DNA from: Benincasa hispida
Taxonomy: Eukaryota; Streptophyta; Magnoliopsida; Cucurbitales; Cucurbitaceae
Direction of reading: 5' to 3'
DNA length: 64,000 nucleotides
Assembly: GCF_009727055.1 (NCBI RefSeq)
Contig: NC_052354.1
Span: 53,180,960 to 53,244,959, forward strand
Positions 49,411 to 61,765 of the stretch are shown here, piece after piece. A program made the translations under genes and the position numbers. Under the pieces are notes generated by a model that was given only the letters and a program-made list of their open reading frames with translations, was not told the origin of the DNA and ran no database searches. The number at the start of each line of letters is the position of its first letter. Position 1 is the first letter of the stretch.

Positions 49411-49945
49411 GACACACACGAATAATCAATGACATATATCACCTCGACAATTTATTATTCCACTTGAATCAAGTACACTTCTAAATTATAATAATTTAAT
49501 CCACTTATCCATTTTAATAACATCTAATAACACAAATCTTTTTTTTTTTTTTTTAAATTCTAACACCAAACAAATTTAGTTCGCAAGTCAAATATTTTTT
49601 TTTGTCTTGTCATTCTCTCTTTTGAATAAAAAGAAAATAAAACTGAAAATAAAAAAGTTTTATTACATAGATGGTTGATCTAAAAAAAGAGAGTAGATTA
49701 GGGACACACTAATAATTGATGTCATATACCATCTCGACTCGATCAAGTACACTTCTAAATTGTAATAATTTAATTCAGTTATCCGTGTTAATAACATCTA
49801 ATAATACAAATTTAATTGTTTTGTTTTAATTCTAACCCCAAACAAATTTAGATGGCGAGTGAAATATTATAGATGGGTTAACGAGAATAAAAGAAAATAA
49901 AAAAGTTTCATTAAATATATGGGTGGTCTAAAAGAGAGAGAGAAT
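49411..49945. repeat. Diverged direct duplication upstream of the TOPLESS-related gene
   Basis: Unit 1 (49411-49702) and unit 2 (49703 to about 49945) share, in the same order, AAGTACACTTCTAAATT(A/G)TAATAATTTAAT, AATAACATCTAATAA, CAAACAAATTTAG, AAAGAAAATAAAA and a final TCTAAAA-GAGAG. Unit 1 carries two T-rich expansions. The pair ends about 650 bp before the start codon at 50601, within the likely 5' regulatory region. Confidence 0.8.
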
Positions 49946-50220
49946 GTAAGGCTATTTTCGTAATTTAATTAGGTAGTGGGCTAAGTTAGAAAAGTTAGGT
50001 GGGCGAAATTACAGCGACTAGTCTTCGAAAATCCCGCAAATGCAGCCGAAGATACACGCAAGTCCGAGGCTATTTAAGACAAATATAAGTAGAATTACTT
50101 ATCACTTTTTTATCACATAACCTATCAACGGATAAGTTGGCAAACTTATTACACTATTATTTATCATCTCGTTCTCGGTCGCGGTATTTAATTTGTCCGA
50201 TTACCTCTGTTTCTTCGCTT

Positions 50221-50300
50221 CATATTTCTCTCTCTCTCTCTTCCAAATCCCTAACCCTCTCTTCTTTTTTTGTATAAAAGCTTCAACCAGACGAGCTTGG
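50221..50300 (+). promoter_or_regulatory. Probable core promoter and 5' leader of the TOPLESS-related gene
   Basis: A pyrimidine patch (TTTCTCTCTCTCTCTCTTCC, 50225-50244) is followed by a telo-box-like CCCTAACCCT and a TATA-like TATAAAAG at 50273-50280. This would place the transcript start near 50305. The features are typical of plant promoters, but the start site is inferred. Confidence 0.5.
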
Positions 50301-50414
50301 GAGAGAAACTAGAGCGAGAAAAAGCACTGAAACTCTCTTAAATTTCTTAGTCTTCGTCGTATTCGTCTTCATCCTTTCAAGGACTTCCGATCTGACTTGC
50401 CAAATCTCGCGGAG

Positions 50415-50559
50415 GTTTTTTTTTTTTTTTTTTTTTAATTGTTTTATGTAATTCGTAATTTTCAACATGTTCGTTGGGATTTCAATTGGAAATAATGATT
50501 GTTGTTGTGATATTTCTTGTGCGTTTGATGTTGCTAATGTTATTGATCTGCTTGGTTAG
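50415..50559 (+). other. Probable 5'-UTR intron
   Basis: The G+C-richer leader ends CTCGCGGAG, followed by GT and a long T run. An acceptor GCTTGGTTAG lies at 50550-50559, 41 bases before the start codon. TOPLESS-family genes often carry an intron in the 5' UTR. The exact donor is uncertain because of the T run. Confidence 0.5.
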
Positions 50560-50600
50560 ATCGTGTCGAGGTTCTTGTTTCCAAAATTGAAGACATAAAT

Positions 50601-53600
50601 ATGTCTTCGCTTAGCAGAGAGCTTGTGTTTCTCATACTCCAGTTTCTGGACGAGGAGAAATTCAAGGAGACGGTTCATAAGTATGTTTAAATTTCTTTTC
50701 TCTGATTTTTCACGTTGCTATGTTTTCGCATGTTCTGTTGTTAATTTGGGTGATGTTGCTAATTTTCTTTTTATTTTGGGTGTTGGTGGAGGTTGGAGCA
50801 AGAGTCGGGGTTTTTCTTCAACATGAGATATTTTGAGGATATGGTTACGAATGGCGAGTGGGAAGAGGTGGAGAAGTATCTATCTGGTTTTACGAAGGTT
50901 GATGATAATAGATACTCCATGAAGATATTTTTTGAAATACGGAAGCAGAAGTACCTTGAAGCTTTGGACAAGTAAAATAAAAGAAATTTTATGGATTTGA
51001 TTTATGATGCTTTGTTTTTTCATTTTGACATTTTTCTTTCTTCGCCTCAACTTTACTAAGGATAGAATGAAATTGTAGGCGGGATAGAGCAAAAGCTGTG
51101 GATATTCTAGTTAAGGATTTGAAAGTGTTTTCGGCATTTAATGAAGAGCTTTTCAAGGAAATTACACAGTTATTGACTTTGGATAACTTCAGGTACGAGG
51201 TTACTTGATTTTGAAAGGAAATTACTTTTTGTTCCTGAACTTCAGTTCTATCATTGTTATGAGATCTCATTCGTTGTGTTATGTTTGCACAGAGATAATG
51301 AGCAGTTATCGAAGTATGGAGACACTAAGTCTGCTAGGGGTATAATGCTTGCTGAATTGAAAAAATTGATTGAAGCCAATCCACTTTTTCGTGATAAGCT
51401 TCAATTTCCAACCTTGAAGAACTCGAGATTACGGACTTTAATTAATCAGAGGTCTCTACTAATTCTGACTTTTTGTTGTCTCACTATTTTATGGTTGGGT
51501 AATTGTAAAAAATTTTAAAACCTGAATTTAATTATTACATTTTTTTTTCCTAATTGAGAATGCAGTTTAAATTGGCAGCACCAGCTCTGTAAGAATCCAA
51601 GGCCAAACCCTGACATAAAGACCTTATTTGTAGACCATAGTTGTGGACAACCTAATGGTGCCAGGGCTCCATCTCCTGTGACCAATCCTTTAATGGGGGC
51701 CGTTCCGAAGGCTGCAGCCTTTCCTCCCTTGAGTGCTCATGGTGTAAGTTTAGGAGGAGATTGCTTTTCTCTCTCTCTCTCTTTTTTGTGAATTTCCAAG
51801 CTATTAGATTGTTTCTTGGCCTCTGAAGTTTGAATGCTGGTCCACTTTGTGTGCTTGTAGCCATTTCAGCCAACACCAGCTGCTCTTCCTACTTCTTTAG
51901 CTGGATGGATGGCAAATCCATCCCCTGTGCCTCATCCGGCAGCTTCTGCCGGTGCTATTGGTCTCAATGCAGCTAATAATGCGGGTAGGATGTGAATCTT
52001 CTTCTTCCTTTTTCACCTAGGTGGAGAGGATATACACGTTTACATTCTTGCATTTAGTTATGCTGCAGATGTATGGAATGTGCACTTGTAATATTTTGTT
52101 CTTGTGCAATTGCATAATCAATAACTTAGAATAAACAAGGTGAAGAATATGTGTAACAAAAAAATGTGGAATTTTCTAATATTATTTAAATCGACACTAA
52201 TCAACCCCTCTCATTGAGATAGTTGGTCTTCAAAGTCATCAAATGCTTGTTAATTTTCCTTGTTGTCCACTTCTTTCTACTCTCAAGTTCTTTTCTTGTG
52301 ATCTAATCTCACCCTGTGATTTCTGATGGAAATATGTTAGCAGCTATTTTAAAGCGACCTAGAACTCCTCCTACCAATAACCCAACTATGGACTATCAAA
52401 CAGCTGATTCTGAACATGTGTTGAAGCGAGCAAGACCATTTGGATTATCTGAAGAGGTACTGCTTGGTTTCTTGTTTTTCTTTCTTTTTATTTTTCTACC
52501 CTTAAAAACTCTCTCTCTTTTCCTGTTTTGCATGCATCCCAGAGCATAGCCTTTCACCCTTTCGCATTCTACATTTTAATTGAAAGTCTTAGCACTTATC
52601 TCCTGTAAAAAAAAGGAAAGAAAAAGGGAAAAAAAAAATCCCGAAATGTCTCACCCTTTCGCATTCTACATTTTAATTGAAAGTCTTAGCACTTATCTCC
52701 TGTAAAAAAAAGGAAAGAAAAAGGGAAAAAAAAATCCCGAAATGTCTCACCTCATGTAGAACAATAAATGTTAAAAATTAAGAAATGTTATATGTAGCAA
52801 GATTGGCCTTCTAGCTTAAGAGTAAGACTGAATCCTATTCAATTAAGAGCATTTCTTCCATTCACTTAGCTGCAAAAGTATTGTCTAAATTATTTATCCC
52901 ACATCACCAGAGGAGCACACTTTGAATCTTGATTTTTGCAAGAAGAGGTGGCTGGCGAGAGCCTTCTTGTATTTTGTCTATAAAAGGCTTTGGCCTCTTC
53001 ATCAATAAAGCATGATATTTCCCATTCAATCTAATCCTCCAAGAAGTTTTACATAAGTTAAATAAGACACATGTCTCCTTTTGAAAGGTTATCATGTTGG
53101 GTGCTTTTCAGATTTGGTCCGTAAATTGAAATCTTGACTTCATAAAAAAATTTCTGCTGCCTCTTTGGGGAATTCCATTTTGTCTTTGTTCCTGTCGATT
53201 ATGGATGGAACCACTACCTTACCATATGAGTTCTGGTGATAGTAAAACGTCTGTTGGGATAACGACATGGATATTTTCTTTCACTTTACTTTCAGCTTTG
53301 ATGGGTTCTAGTTTCCTTAAAAGTCTTTTTACACTAAATGAAATTTCCACATTCTCTACCTTCCCTTGAAATATGACTTTTTTATGTCTGTTAATGGGAA
53401 TGCTTCTTGTGTTATCCATTCAGCGTAGGAGGGAAAAATTGAGTTTTTCATTTTCTTGTGGGAACTTTCACTTCAAGCTTCAAATTTTGGATGGAAGTTT
53501 AACCACAACCAATCATGTCATACCCAGTGTTTGCTAGCCTGATTTTCCTGATCTTTGTCTGCACTTCTTAGCAAGAAACTGTTGTAGTGACTAGTGAAAT

Positions 53601-56600
53601 GAATTGATGACATTTAAATAAACTGTCAATTCTGGATATGCCAAGGGCACCTTATGCCAGTCAGTGAAAATATCTCCTGTAAGTCCCCTATTAATTTCCT
53701 CATTGATTTTTTCACTCAATCCATTGGGGTTTTCTTTCTCATCAACATTTGAATCTGTGATTTTATCATTCTTGGCCATTTCTTCCCTATATCCTTCGTC
53801 ACCTTTACAAATGGTTCTTCCTTAGCATATGAGAGAAGATAGTGTATTACCACCTTATTGTTTTCGTTAAGTGTGTTTCCAGTTAACACTGGGCCTTCTT
53901 CTCCTAAAAAAGTTTTTCTTCCACTTCTAAATTCGATCTTTTCTTTTTCTTAAATATTTTATCATCGAGAAGTTGGTTGTAGCAATACTTTTGGTTATTT
54001 CTGGAATTGATGATGAATCTTGGAATATTCTTAAGTTTCTTATCTATGTATGTTCTTTACCCGCTATTATAATGAAACTCAAAGTTAGGATTAAGGTTTA
54101 TGTCATTGGTTTTGAACAACCACATGGTTTATTGCAGGTTAATAATTTACCGGTAAACATTCTTCCTGTTGGATACGCCAACCAAGTTCATGGGCAGAGC
54201 TCCTATTCCTCTGATGACTTGCCTAAGAATGTTGTTACGACCTTGAGTCAAGGTTCAGTTGTCAAGAGTATGGATTTCCATCCACAACAACAAACTATAC
54301 TACTTGGTACGTCCCAATTTGTTTTAGAAGCCTATCAATAGTTCTGTTATTATGTTGTTAACTTTACTATACTTGTAGATATCTGTATAAGAGTGAATAT
54401 CTCACATTTCTTTCAACGTATTTTTGAATTCAGTTGGAACGAATGTGGGTGATGTCATGATCTGGGAGGTTGGTGGCCGTGAAAGGATTGCTATTAGAAA
54501 TTTTAAAGTTTGGGATCTTTCAGCATGTTCAGTGCCTCTACAGGTTTGGCTCCTGTTGCATTGGGCTACGTGAAACATTTCTTATTAAATTTATATCTGA
54601 AGATGGACTTTTGAGATACTGAACTCTTTGGTTTGCTTCTAGGCATCGTTGGCCAGTGATTATACAGCATCAATCAATCGTGTAATGTGGAGCCCTGATG
54701 GAACTCTTTTTGGTGAGTTCAATTTTTGTTTTTTGTTTTTTCTTTGTGCTAATGATACTCTTGAGAAGCTGTTGTTTTGTTAGAGATGTATTTTTAAAAA
54801 AAAAACAAATTGGTAATTGACTAGTTTGGATTGCTTTTCAACATCCAGGTGTTGCATATTCGAAGCATATTGTGCACATATATTCCTATCAGGCTGGTGA
54901 TGAATTAAGAAACCACTTAGAGGTTTGTGTTGGGGGGGGGAAATCGCGATCAATTTTAACTTAGTACTTCCATATAATCACAGTATTCAACTAAAACTGC
55001 TTAATCCTGATTTTGTTTGGATAATTTTGGTGGTTGACTTTCGTTTCTTCTTTAATTTCTAAGTACAGATTGAGGCTCATGTTGGCAGTGTCAATGATCT
55101 TGCCTTTTCATATCCAAACAAGCAGCTATGCTTGGTTACCTGTGGGGAAGATAGGGTTATTAAGGTTTGTTTCTCAGTGACTTTTAGATGACTTCCACAT
55201 ACAAGTTGGACGTTTCTTACTAATAACTATTCTTTCATACTTTGCAGGTGTGGGATGCAGTCACTGGAGTTAAGCAGTTTACTTTTGAGGGTCATGATGC
55301 ACCTGTGTATTCTATATGTCCACATCACAAGGAGAACATTCAGGTAGTATGAATCTCACTATTTTCAATTTATGACCACCCCCTTTTTTTTGGTGAAATG
55401 GAGCATTAAGTGATTTGTCACAATTGTCCGTTTTCCTAATTGGAAAAAATGTATCATAGTTGGAAAACTGATCCTAATAAAATTCTCAATTCTAGAAACT
55501 AGTTCTAGATATGATTCATGTAGTGAAATTCCATGGGCAGACCTAGTAACCTGGATTTATCTAAGAGGACATCAAAAAATTCCACAAAAGTTCTAGTAGA
55601 AGTGTGAGTAACTTTCATAAAGCAAAAGTAATGATATATAACTAGGTAATATGAAAAAGGAAGAAAAAAAAAAAAAAAAGAAGAAGAAAAAAGAAGTGAT
55701 ATCAACTATGTCGACATAAATCAATAAAGGGCTATGAACACAACGGAAAAGGGCTCCAACTATTTAGAATACAATATAAAGGATAAGTACAAGACTTTTA
55801 GGTCGAGACCAAACCTCCACTAAGACAACCTCAGCGTTTAAAAGTTCCCCAAAATAGCTAAAAAGGTAGTAGTCCGCAAAACACCTCTATCTTTGAGAAT
55901 GGAGGATGGAACAATATCTTCTCCATCATAAAGCAACAAAAATTGTTAAGGGAAGCAAAGTTACATTACATCTCTATGGTACATGATTCAAACTCTCTTG
56001 AGGCATATTTGTACAAAATGCACCACTGCGGCTCCAGCTGCTTGGGGAAAAGCCTTTTGAGTAGAATCGACAATGTTAATTTTCTCCTGCTTAGGCAAAG
56101 TGTTGAGTCCATTGGCCTGGATGCCGCTTTTTTACCTTATGCCTTAGGAAAGAGAGATGCTAGCTCTTCTTGTCTTCCAGTGGGTAAGCACTTCTCTTCT
56201 TGGCCTTGGGAGAGTTAGGTAACTTCAGGGTTCCCTATATGGCTGGCAGCTAGAAAACTTATTAAGAAAGTGTGGCATCGTCTAAACCACTATGCTAGTC
56301 TCCCAAAAAGAGAACTGACTAATCGCTAAGAGCTCACCCCGAGTGGAGCCAAGTTCAGATAAGGCCCCATCCATTAAAGGAAAGGATCTCTCTTTGCTTG
56401 CATCCTTGTCGCACTCGAAGCAGGTAGTCAATGAGATTACGTCAATGAATGTGGAACAAAGATAGGTGGATTCCCATTCGTTACAGCTTGCTTGCCCACA
56501 TGGACAGATTAAGCACCATAGTACGCTCTTCTTCTAGATGAGGTTGGGAACGGTTTCCGATCAGCGAGCACCCCGCCCACTATCTCTCATGTATTCAGTG

Positions 56601-59600
56601 AAGAAAACCATTGTTACTCGTACATACATTTGATGCATTACTCATAATGAACTCAAGAATCCTAATCATGAAAGGATCACTCTTTCATTTGTTAACTAGT
56701 AGGTCTTGCATGGCAGAGGATCGTTGAAAGCCCTCGGATGATTAAGGTTGTCCTTAAAAAGATCATTTTGATCATCTTCGATGGTCTGACTAAGGAACAT
56801 TCTAATAAACAGGTGTAGCAACTTCTTTCTTATCCTTTGTTGGGATCTTGCTTCGGGCTTGCACTATTGAACGAGAGACTTTCTTTCATCAGCAATGGAC
56901 TTCTTTCCCACCCACACAAAAGGCTTTGAAGGAGACTCCTGTCTGTCTCAATGGAAACTGACCTGCTAAAGGACATCAATAATCACAAGGATTGTGGGGA
57001 TCACCCTGTCTAAGGCATTTTTGTTTGTAGTATTTATTTATTTTTTGTCTAAGGAATGAAGAGAAGGGGGTTATATATTGGCTCCTCAAAAGAGTGTCAG
57101 TGGCTTGATCAGGGAGTTCGTCCTTCATTCGCCTTGTAGGGATAGAAGGGCACTCTCTTTGAGATGTTGAGGTGTGTGCTTTGTTATGAGTTTTATGGAG
57201 AGAGAAATAACAAGAGTGTTTAGACGGATGGAGAGGGTGCGCAGTGATGTTTGGCTTTGGTTAAGATTAAGGCTTCTACTCTTTTAGGAAACATTATACT
57301 TGGTCCCCTTTTCTTGAAGAGGGGGGGTTGTGGGCTTGGTTTTAGAGAAATAACCATGTGTGTGTCGACCGTTTTCTTTGTCGAGTTAGGTGTATCATGT
57401 ATGCATAACTTTTAATAGCTATTTCGAATTCTATATTTGTCTGTACCTTCCTATGGAAACAGCCTTTTTGTTGTATATTAGGGTAGGCATATTTTAGTAT
57501 TGTGATTTTTTATTCTCAACTTCTTTTCTTTCTAGTTTATCTTCTCAACAGCAGCTGATGGAAAAATAAAGGCATGGTTATATGATAACATGGGCTCAAG
57601 AGTTGACTATGATGCACCAGGCCACTCATCTACTACAATGGCATATAGTGCTGATGGAACAAGGTCTATATGTTAATACTTTACTATTATGGACATTTTC
57701 AAATCAAAATAATACAATGTTATCCTTCCAGTTAGTTATTCTACAATATTTATTCATTCTTATTCATCCTATAGGTTGTTTTCTTGTGGGACAAATAAGG
57801 AAGGAGAATCGTACTTGGTTGAGTGGAATGAAAGTGAAGGAGCTGTAAAGCGTACATATCAAGGTCTTGGCAAGCGATCAGTGGGTGTTGTCCAATTTGA
57901 TACCACCAAAAATCGTTTCTTGGCTGCTGGTGATGATTTCTCTGTTAAATTCTGGGATATGGATAGTGTAAATCTTTTAACAAGTATTGATGCAGATGGT
58001 GGATTGCCGGTTAGTCATGATATGATCATCATTTTTGTACTGACCCAAATAATATGCTTGCAGTAAGCTCATTATTTTGATTTCCAAAATCTACAGGCAT
58101 CCCCCTGTATAAGATTTAACAAGGATGGGGTACTATTGGCTGTTTCAACCAATGATAATGGTATCAAGATTCTAGCGAATGCAGAGGGAATTAGGATGCT
58201 CCGAACAGTTGAAAATCGTACATTCGATGCTTCTAGAGTTGCTTCTGCTGCTGTTGTGAAGGTATAATATTTCAAATATTACATAATGCTTTGTTTACTT
58301 TATCTTTCCTCCAGCTGTGATTTTATTCAATTATTTTCCTTTAGGCTCCACCAGTAGGTTCATTTGGCCCTACTACTGTGACTGTTGGTATGAGCATTGG
58401 AGATCGGACTGCCCCTGTTGCAGCCATGGTTGGAATTGTAAGTGTCGTCTTGATGATCTAGTTAAACCGATTCGAGTTGGTATTACTGTTACTCTTGTTC
58501 ATAAGTTCTGTCTATCAAAGATGTTTGTTATGGTTCTTTATTGGATATGGGACGAGTACATGGTTGACACTCATAAGCAGTGTGATAATTCGTGACATAC
58601 CCTTTCTTTTACTGACAATTTCAGAACAATGATAGTCGAAGTTTGGCTGATGTAAAACCCAGAATTGCTGATGAATCAGTGGATAAATCTAGGATCTGGA
58701 AACTTACAGAAATCAACGAACCAACTCAATGTCGTTCCTTAAGGCTTCCCGATAATCTAACAGCTTCAAGGGTACGAGTCTTGCTCAGAAGCTTCATTTC
58801 TTTTGCCAAAATTTTTAATTACTAAATATTTGTATAATCACACATAAGTTGAATTACCATTTTGTTCCTGTATTTTGAATCTCATTCTATTTTATTTGTT
58901 TACTTTCAAATGTTCAAATTTGGTCTATATACTTCTCATAGGTCTTAAAATTAGTCTTGACTTTTATTATTAGTTTGAAATTAATTTTTATCAAAGTTAG
59001 TAGAATAATAATAATAATCTTATAAAGACACGATATGAATATGATCCCAAAAATTGCTAGTAGAGACCATTTTTTTTTTTTTTTTGTGTGTTTTGTTTTG
59101 TTTTTGAAAAGTTCACAATAAAGTGATAGTAGGAAGTAAATTTAATATGATCGCATTTATTCCTTGAATATCATCATATCTTTTAATATGATTTGTCAGA
59201 ATGGTTTTAGAATTCCCTTTTGAAGGGCAAGTGGGTTGCTGTATTAAATGAACAATATTACAAACAAATTTCAATGGATTAATTTCTTTAGTGAAGCGCA
59301 TTTATCTTGTTTTGCAATTATGTTGTGATACATTGATAGCTATTTCAGGTTTCTAGGTTGATTTATACAAATTCAGGCCTTGCAATATTGGCATTAGCTT
59401 CTAATGCTGTACATAAATTATGGAGATGGCAGAGAAATGATCGAAATGTGACAGTGAAGGTATATATTTATTAATCATGTAAGATGAATGTTATGATGAT
59501 TCATTCCTAGAACTCCTCTATTTATGAAATAATGTTGCGTGCAGGCCACTGCTAGCGTAGCACCACAGTTATGGCAACCACCGAGTGGAATATTGATGAC

Positions 59601-61405
59601 CAACGATATAAGTGATACAAATCCAGAAGATGCTGTCCCATGCTTCGCACTTTCAAAGAATGACTCTTATGTTATGTCTGCCTCAGGGGGGAAAATATCC
59701 CTATTCAATATGATGACGTTTAAGGTAGTTTCTTGTATCATATTACATAACCTACCATTGTCTCTCTCTCTCTGGGGGTTTACATATGTTTGTAACTGGG
59801 TTGTTGAATTTAGGCTTATATTGGAAGTTGCCGGTGTTTAATCATGATTGGCTTACGTAATCACAAAACTAATATGTTCAAATAAATTTATTTACAACTT
59901 ATTTTGGGATGAAAAACTAAATATTTCAGGTAATAAATGCATGCCAAATATTTCAAGTACTAGATGTTATTGTAATTATCTGAATGTTGGATATTCCAAC
60001 AGTTCTAACAATCTCATGTTATCTGCTGGTTTTACTTGGCCATCACTGTGGTCGGAATTTTTTTAAAGAAAATGTCCTTACGTGGAGGAGCTGTGGGTAG
60101 ATATTGAACTATGCCATGACTTTGATGAATTGCATTTTTTATGTATTTCGGTTCTTAAATGTGTTTCTCAATACAGACAATGACAACATTCATGCCCCCA
60201 CCACCAGCAGCAACATTTTTGGCATTCCATCCCCAGGATAACAATATTATTGCTATAGGCATGGAGGACTCTTCAATTCAGATTTATAATGTTCGAGTTG
60301 ACGAGGTCAAATTCCGTTAGATTGGTCTTTTTAGTTTGCAAGTATAGCTTAATTCAAATTGGAGTTCGGGTCTTTGATAATCATTAGCTTTCATAATGCA
60401 GGTGAAAACCAAGTTAAAAGGTCACCAGAAAAGAATAACTGGGCTCGCCTTCTCGAATCAACTAAATGTTCTTGTATCTTCGGGAGCTGACTCTCAGGTT
60501 TGAACTCTGTTCTTAGCTTTTTTATTTAAACTTTTGTTGCTTTTATCTATTTTGTGTTTGGAGTTATTGAGTTGCATGGCTCCTTTGCTTCATCCTTTAT
60601 TTGTGTTTACGTATTATAATCGTTATTATTTCTTGTAGCTGTGCGTCTGGAGCGCTGATGGATGGGAGAAACAGGTCAACAAATTCTTACAGATTCCAAG
60701 CAGTCGAACGACTGCTCCTCTCGCAGATACGCGTGTTCAATTTCACATAGACCAGATACACTTGTTGGCCATTCATGAAACTCAGATAGCTATATACGAA
60801 GCACCAAAATTGGAATGCCTTAAGCAGGTAAAATAGTGTGCAGAACAATGCCATATTCAAGAATCAAGAGCATGTTTTTCTTTTTTGTAATTTGTAATTT
60901 GTATTGTCTTTCTTCAACAGTGGCTCCCACGAGAAGCCAGTGGTCCAATCACACATGCCACTTTTTCTTGTGATAGTCAGTCAATCTATGTCAGTTTTGA
61001 AGATGGAAGCGTAGGTGTTCTTACTGCTTCGACTCTTCGATTAAGATGTCGAATAAATCCGAACGCTTACTTGCCTCCGAATCCAAGGTGTGTTTCTTCA
61101 TTTTATAAGATCAACTCACTCCTCGTGTACTTGCTATGTGCAACTACGTAGTTCTTCAATTTTCATTCTTTCTAATATATTCCATTGTGTTAATTTATGA
61201 GCACAGCTTGAGGGTACATCCTTTGGTTATCGCCGCACATCCATCCGAACCCAACCAGTTTGCATTGGGACTGTCAGATGGTGGTGTCCACGTACTCGAA
61301 CCATCAGAGTCGGAAGGTAAATGGGGGACGTCTCCTCCAGTTGAAAATGGTGCCGGGCCAAGCACTGCTTCGGGTGCTGCAGGTCCCGATCAACCTCAAC
61401 GGTGA
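50601..61405 (+). CDS. TPR: TOPLESS-related transcriptional corepressor, complete, 25 coding exons
   Basis: This is a Groucho/TUP1-type nuclear corepressor. It binds EAR-motif repressors (Aux/IAA, JAZ-NINJA, BZR1 and others) and recruits histone deacetylase. The start MSSLSRELVFLILQFLDEEK is invariant in the family. Residues 4-36 form LisH and 34-92 CTLH, within the ~210-residue tetramerising EAR-binding domain (GFFFNMRYFEDMV, KIFFEIRKQKYLEALD). A proline-rich linker follows (PFQPTPAALPTSLAGWMANP, LKRPRTPPTNNP), then two WD40 propellers (SMDFHPQQQT, KVWDAVTGVKQFTFEGHDAP, WLYDNMGSRVDYDAPGH, AFHPQDNNIIAIGMEDSSIQ, GHQKRITGLAFS). The end EGKWGTSPPVENGAGPS is also typical. The length of 1,134 residues equals family size (about 1,110-1,135). 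Linker wording is closest to TPR2/TPR3 as I remember them; the subgroup needs a tree. No frameshift or lost splice site was seen. Confidence 0.95.
52554..52750. repeat. 97-bp tandem duplication in intron 7
   Basis: The units start at 52554 and 52651 with TCACCCTTTCGCATTCTACA and end CCCGAAATGTC. They differ only by one base in an A run. Near-identity implies a recent duplication. Confidence 0.9.
52900..53830 (-). other. Inserted, possibly once-coding sequence in intron 7 (antisense)
   Basis: Intron 7 has three consecutive minus-strand open frames of 60-66 codons (52904-53095, 53219-53419, 53591-53779), unlike the other introns. Their translations contain WRIRLNGKYHALLMKRPKPF and KKVIFQGKVENVEISFSVKR and are broken by stops. 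They could come from a LINE or another retroelement ORF, but I recognise no domain. The sequence has nothing to do with the corepressor. Confidence 0.35.
55480..57400. other. Composite insertion in intron 13
   Basis: Most of intron 13 is foreign-looking. From about 55940 to 57010 the base composition is clearly more balanced than in the rest of the window. The style is that of plant mitochondrial DNA (for example CCGATCAGCGAGCACCCCGC near 56558-56577), which suggests a mitochondrial insertion, not proven. From about 57120 to 57340 two frames give YGERNNKSV and FRRMERVRSDVWLWL. I recall this LW-ERNNR-F segment from the end of plant LINE-type reverse transcriptase ORFs. The exon splice sites on both sides are intact. 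Confidence 0.4.
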
Positions 61406-61765
61406 TGTCGACCATAGGAGATGTTTGTGATTAGAACGGAAGGCAAATTGCCGTATTAGATTATGTAGATGTAGGATACCTGAATCAAACATGCTGGCAG
61501 CTTGTCGCATGTGGCATTGTAGCAAACCGTGGTGTTGTGCAGTTGGTTCTCGTCCACGAAGACTCAGAGATGACAAGCAAGACGGCATTGTAGGGGCGGA
61601 CACAAGACGTGAAGGAAGGTTGATGATGGCTGACAATCGAAGAAATCGATTTTTGTTGTATCAACTGTGCTGTCGTGAGATTCATAATTTCGCAATAGTT
61701 AATTTTTTCATTAATTTTTTTTTCTTTTTATTTTTGTTCTCTAGTCTTTTGTGAGAAATATGAGT
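61406..61765 (+). other. TPR: 3' untranslated region of the TOPLESS-related gene
   Basis: After the stop the sequence keeps a balanced composition to about 61690, then turns T-rich (AATTTTTTTTTCTTTTTATT near 61720), as plant 3' UTR ends do. There is no perfect AATAAA. The open frames on both strands here (61304-61754) have no domain. Confidence 0.5.

Larger units (their letters stand above)
50601..61405 (+). other. TPR: Exon map of the TOPLESS-related gene
   Basis: Coding exons read from GT-AG borders and frame: 50601-50680, 50792-50971, 51079-51192, 51293-51451, 51566-51743, 51861-51984, 52341-52456, 54138-54306, 54434-54543, 54643-54712, 54849-54922, 55069-55164, 55248-55343, 57536-57663, 57775-58009, 58097-58261, 58345-58437, 58625-58771, 59349-59459, 59545-59724, 60177-60305, 60402-60497, 60639-60827, 60921-61087, 61207-61405. 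The sum is 3,405 bases including TGA. Exon 7 has a tandem acceptor (TAGCAG, 52338-52343). Introns 7 (1,681 bp) and 13 (2,192 bp) are the largest. Confidence 0.9.

Noticed and set aside
53973..54341. 122-codon ORF as a separate gene
   Set aside because: Its second half is exon 8 of the TOPLESS-related gene (54138-54306); the first half is intron.
61304..61754. ORFs on both strands around the end of the TOPLESS-related gene
   Set aside because: They are shadows of the last exon and the 3' UTR.
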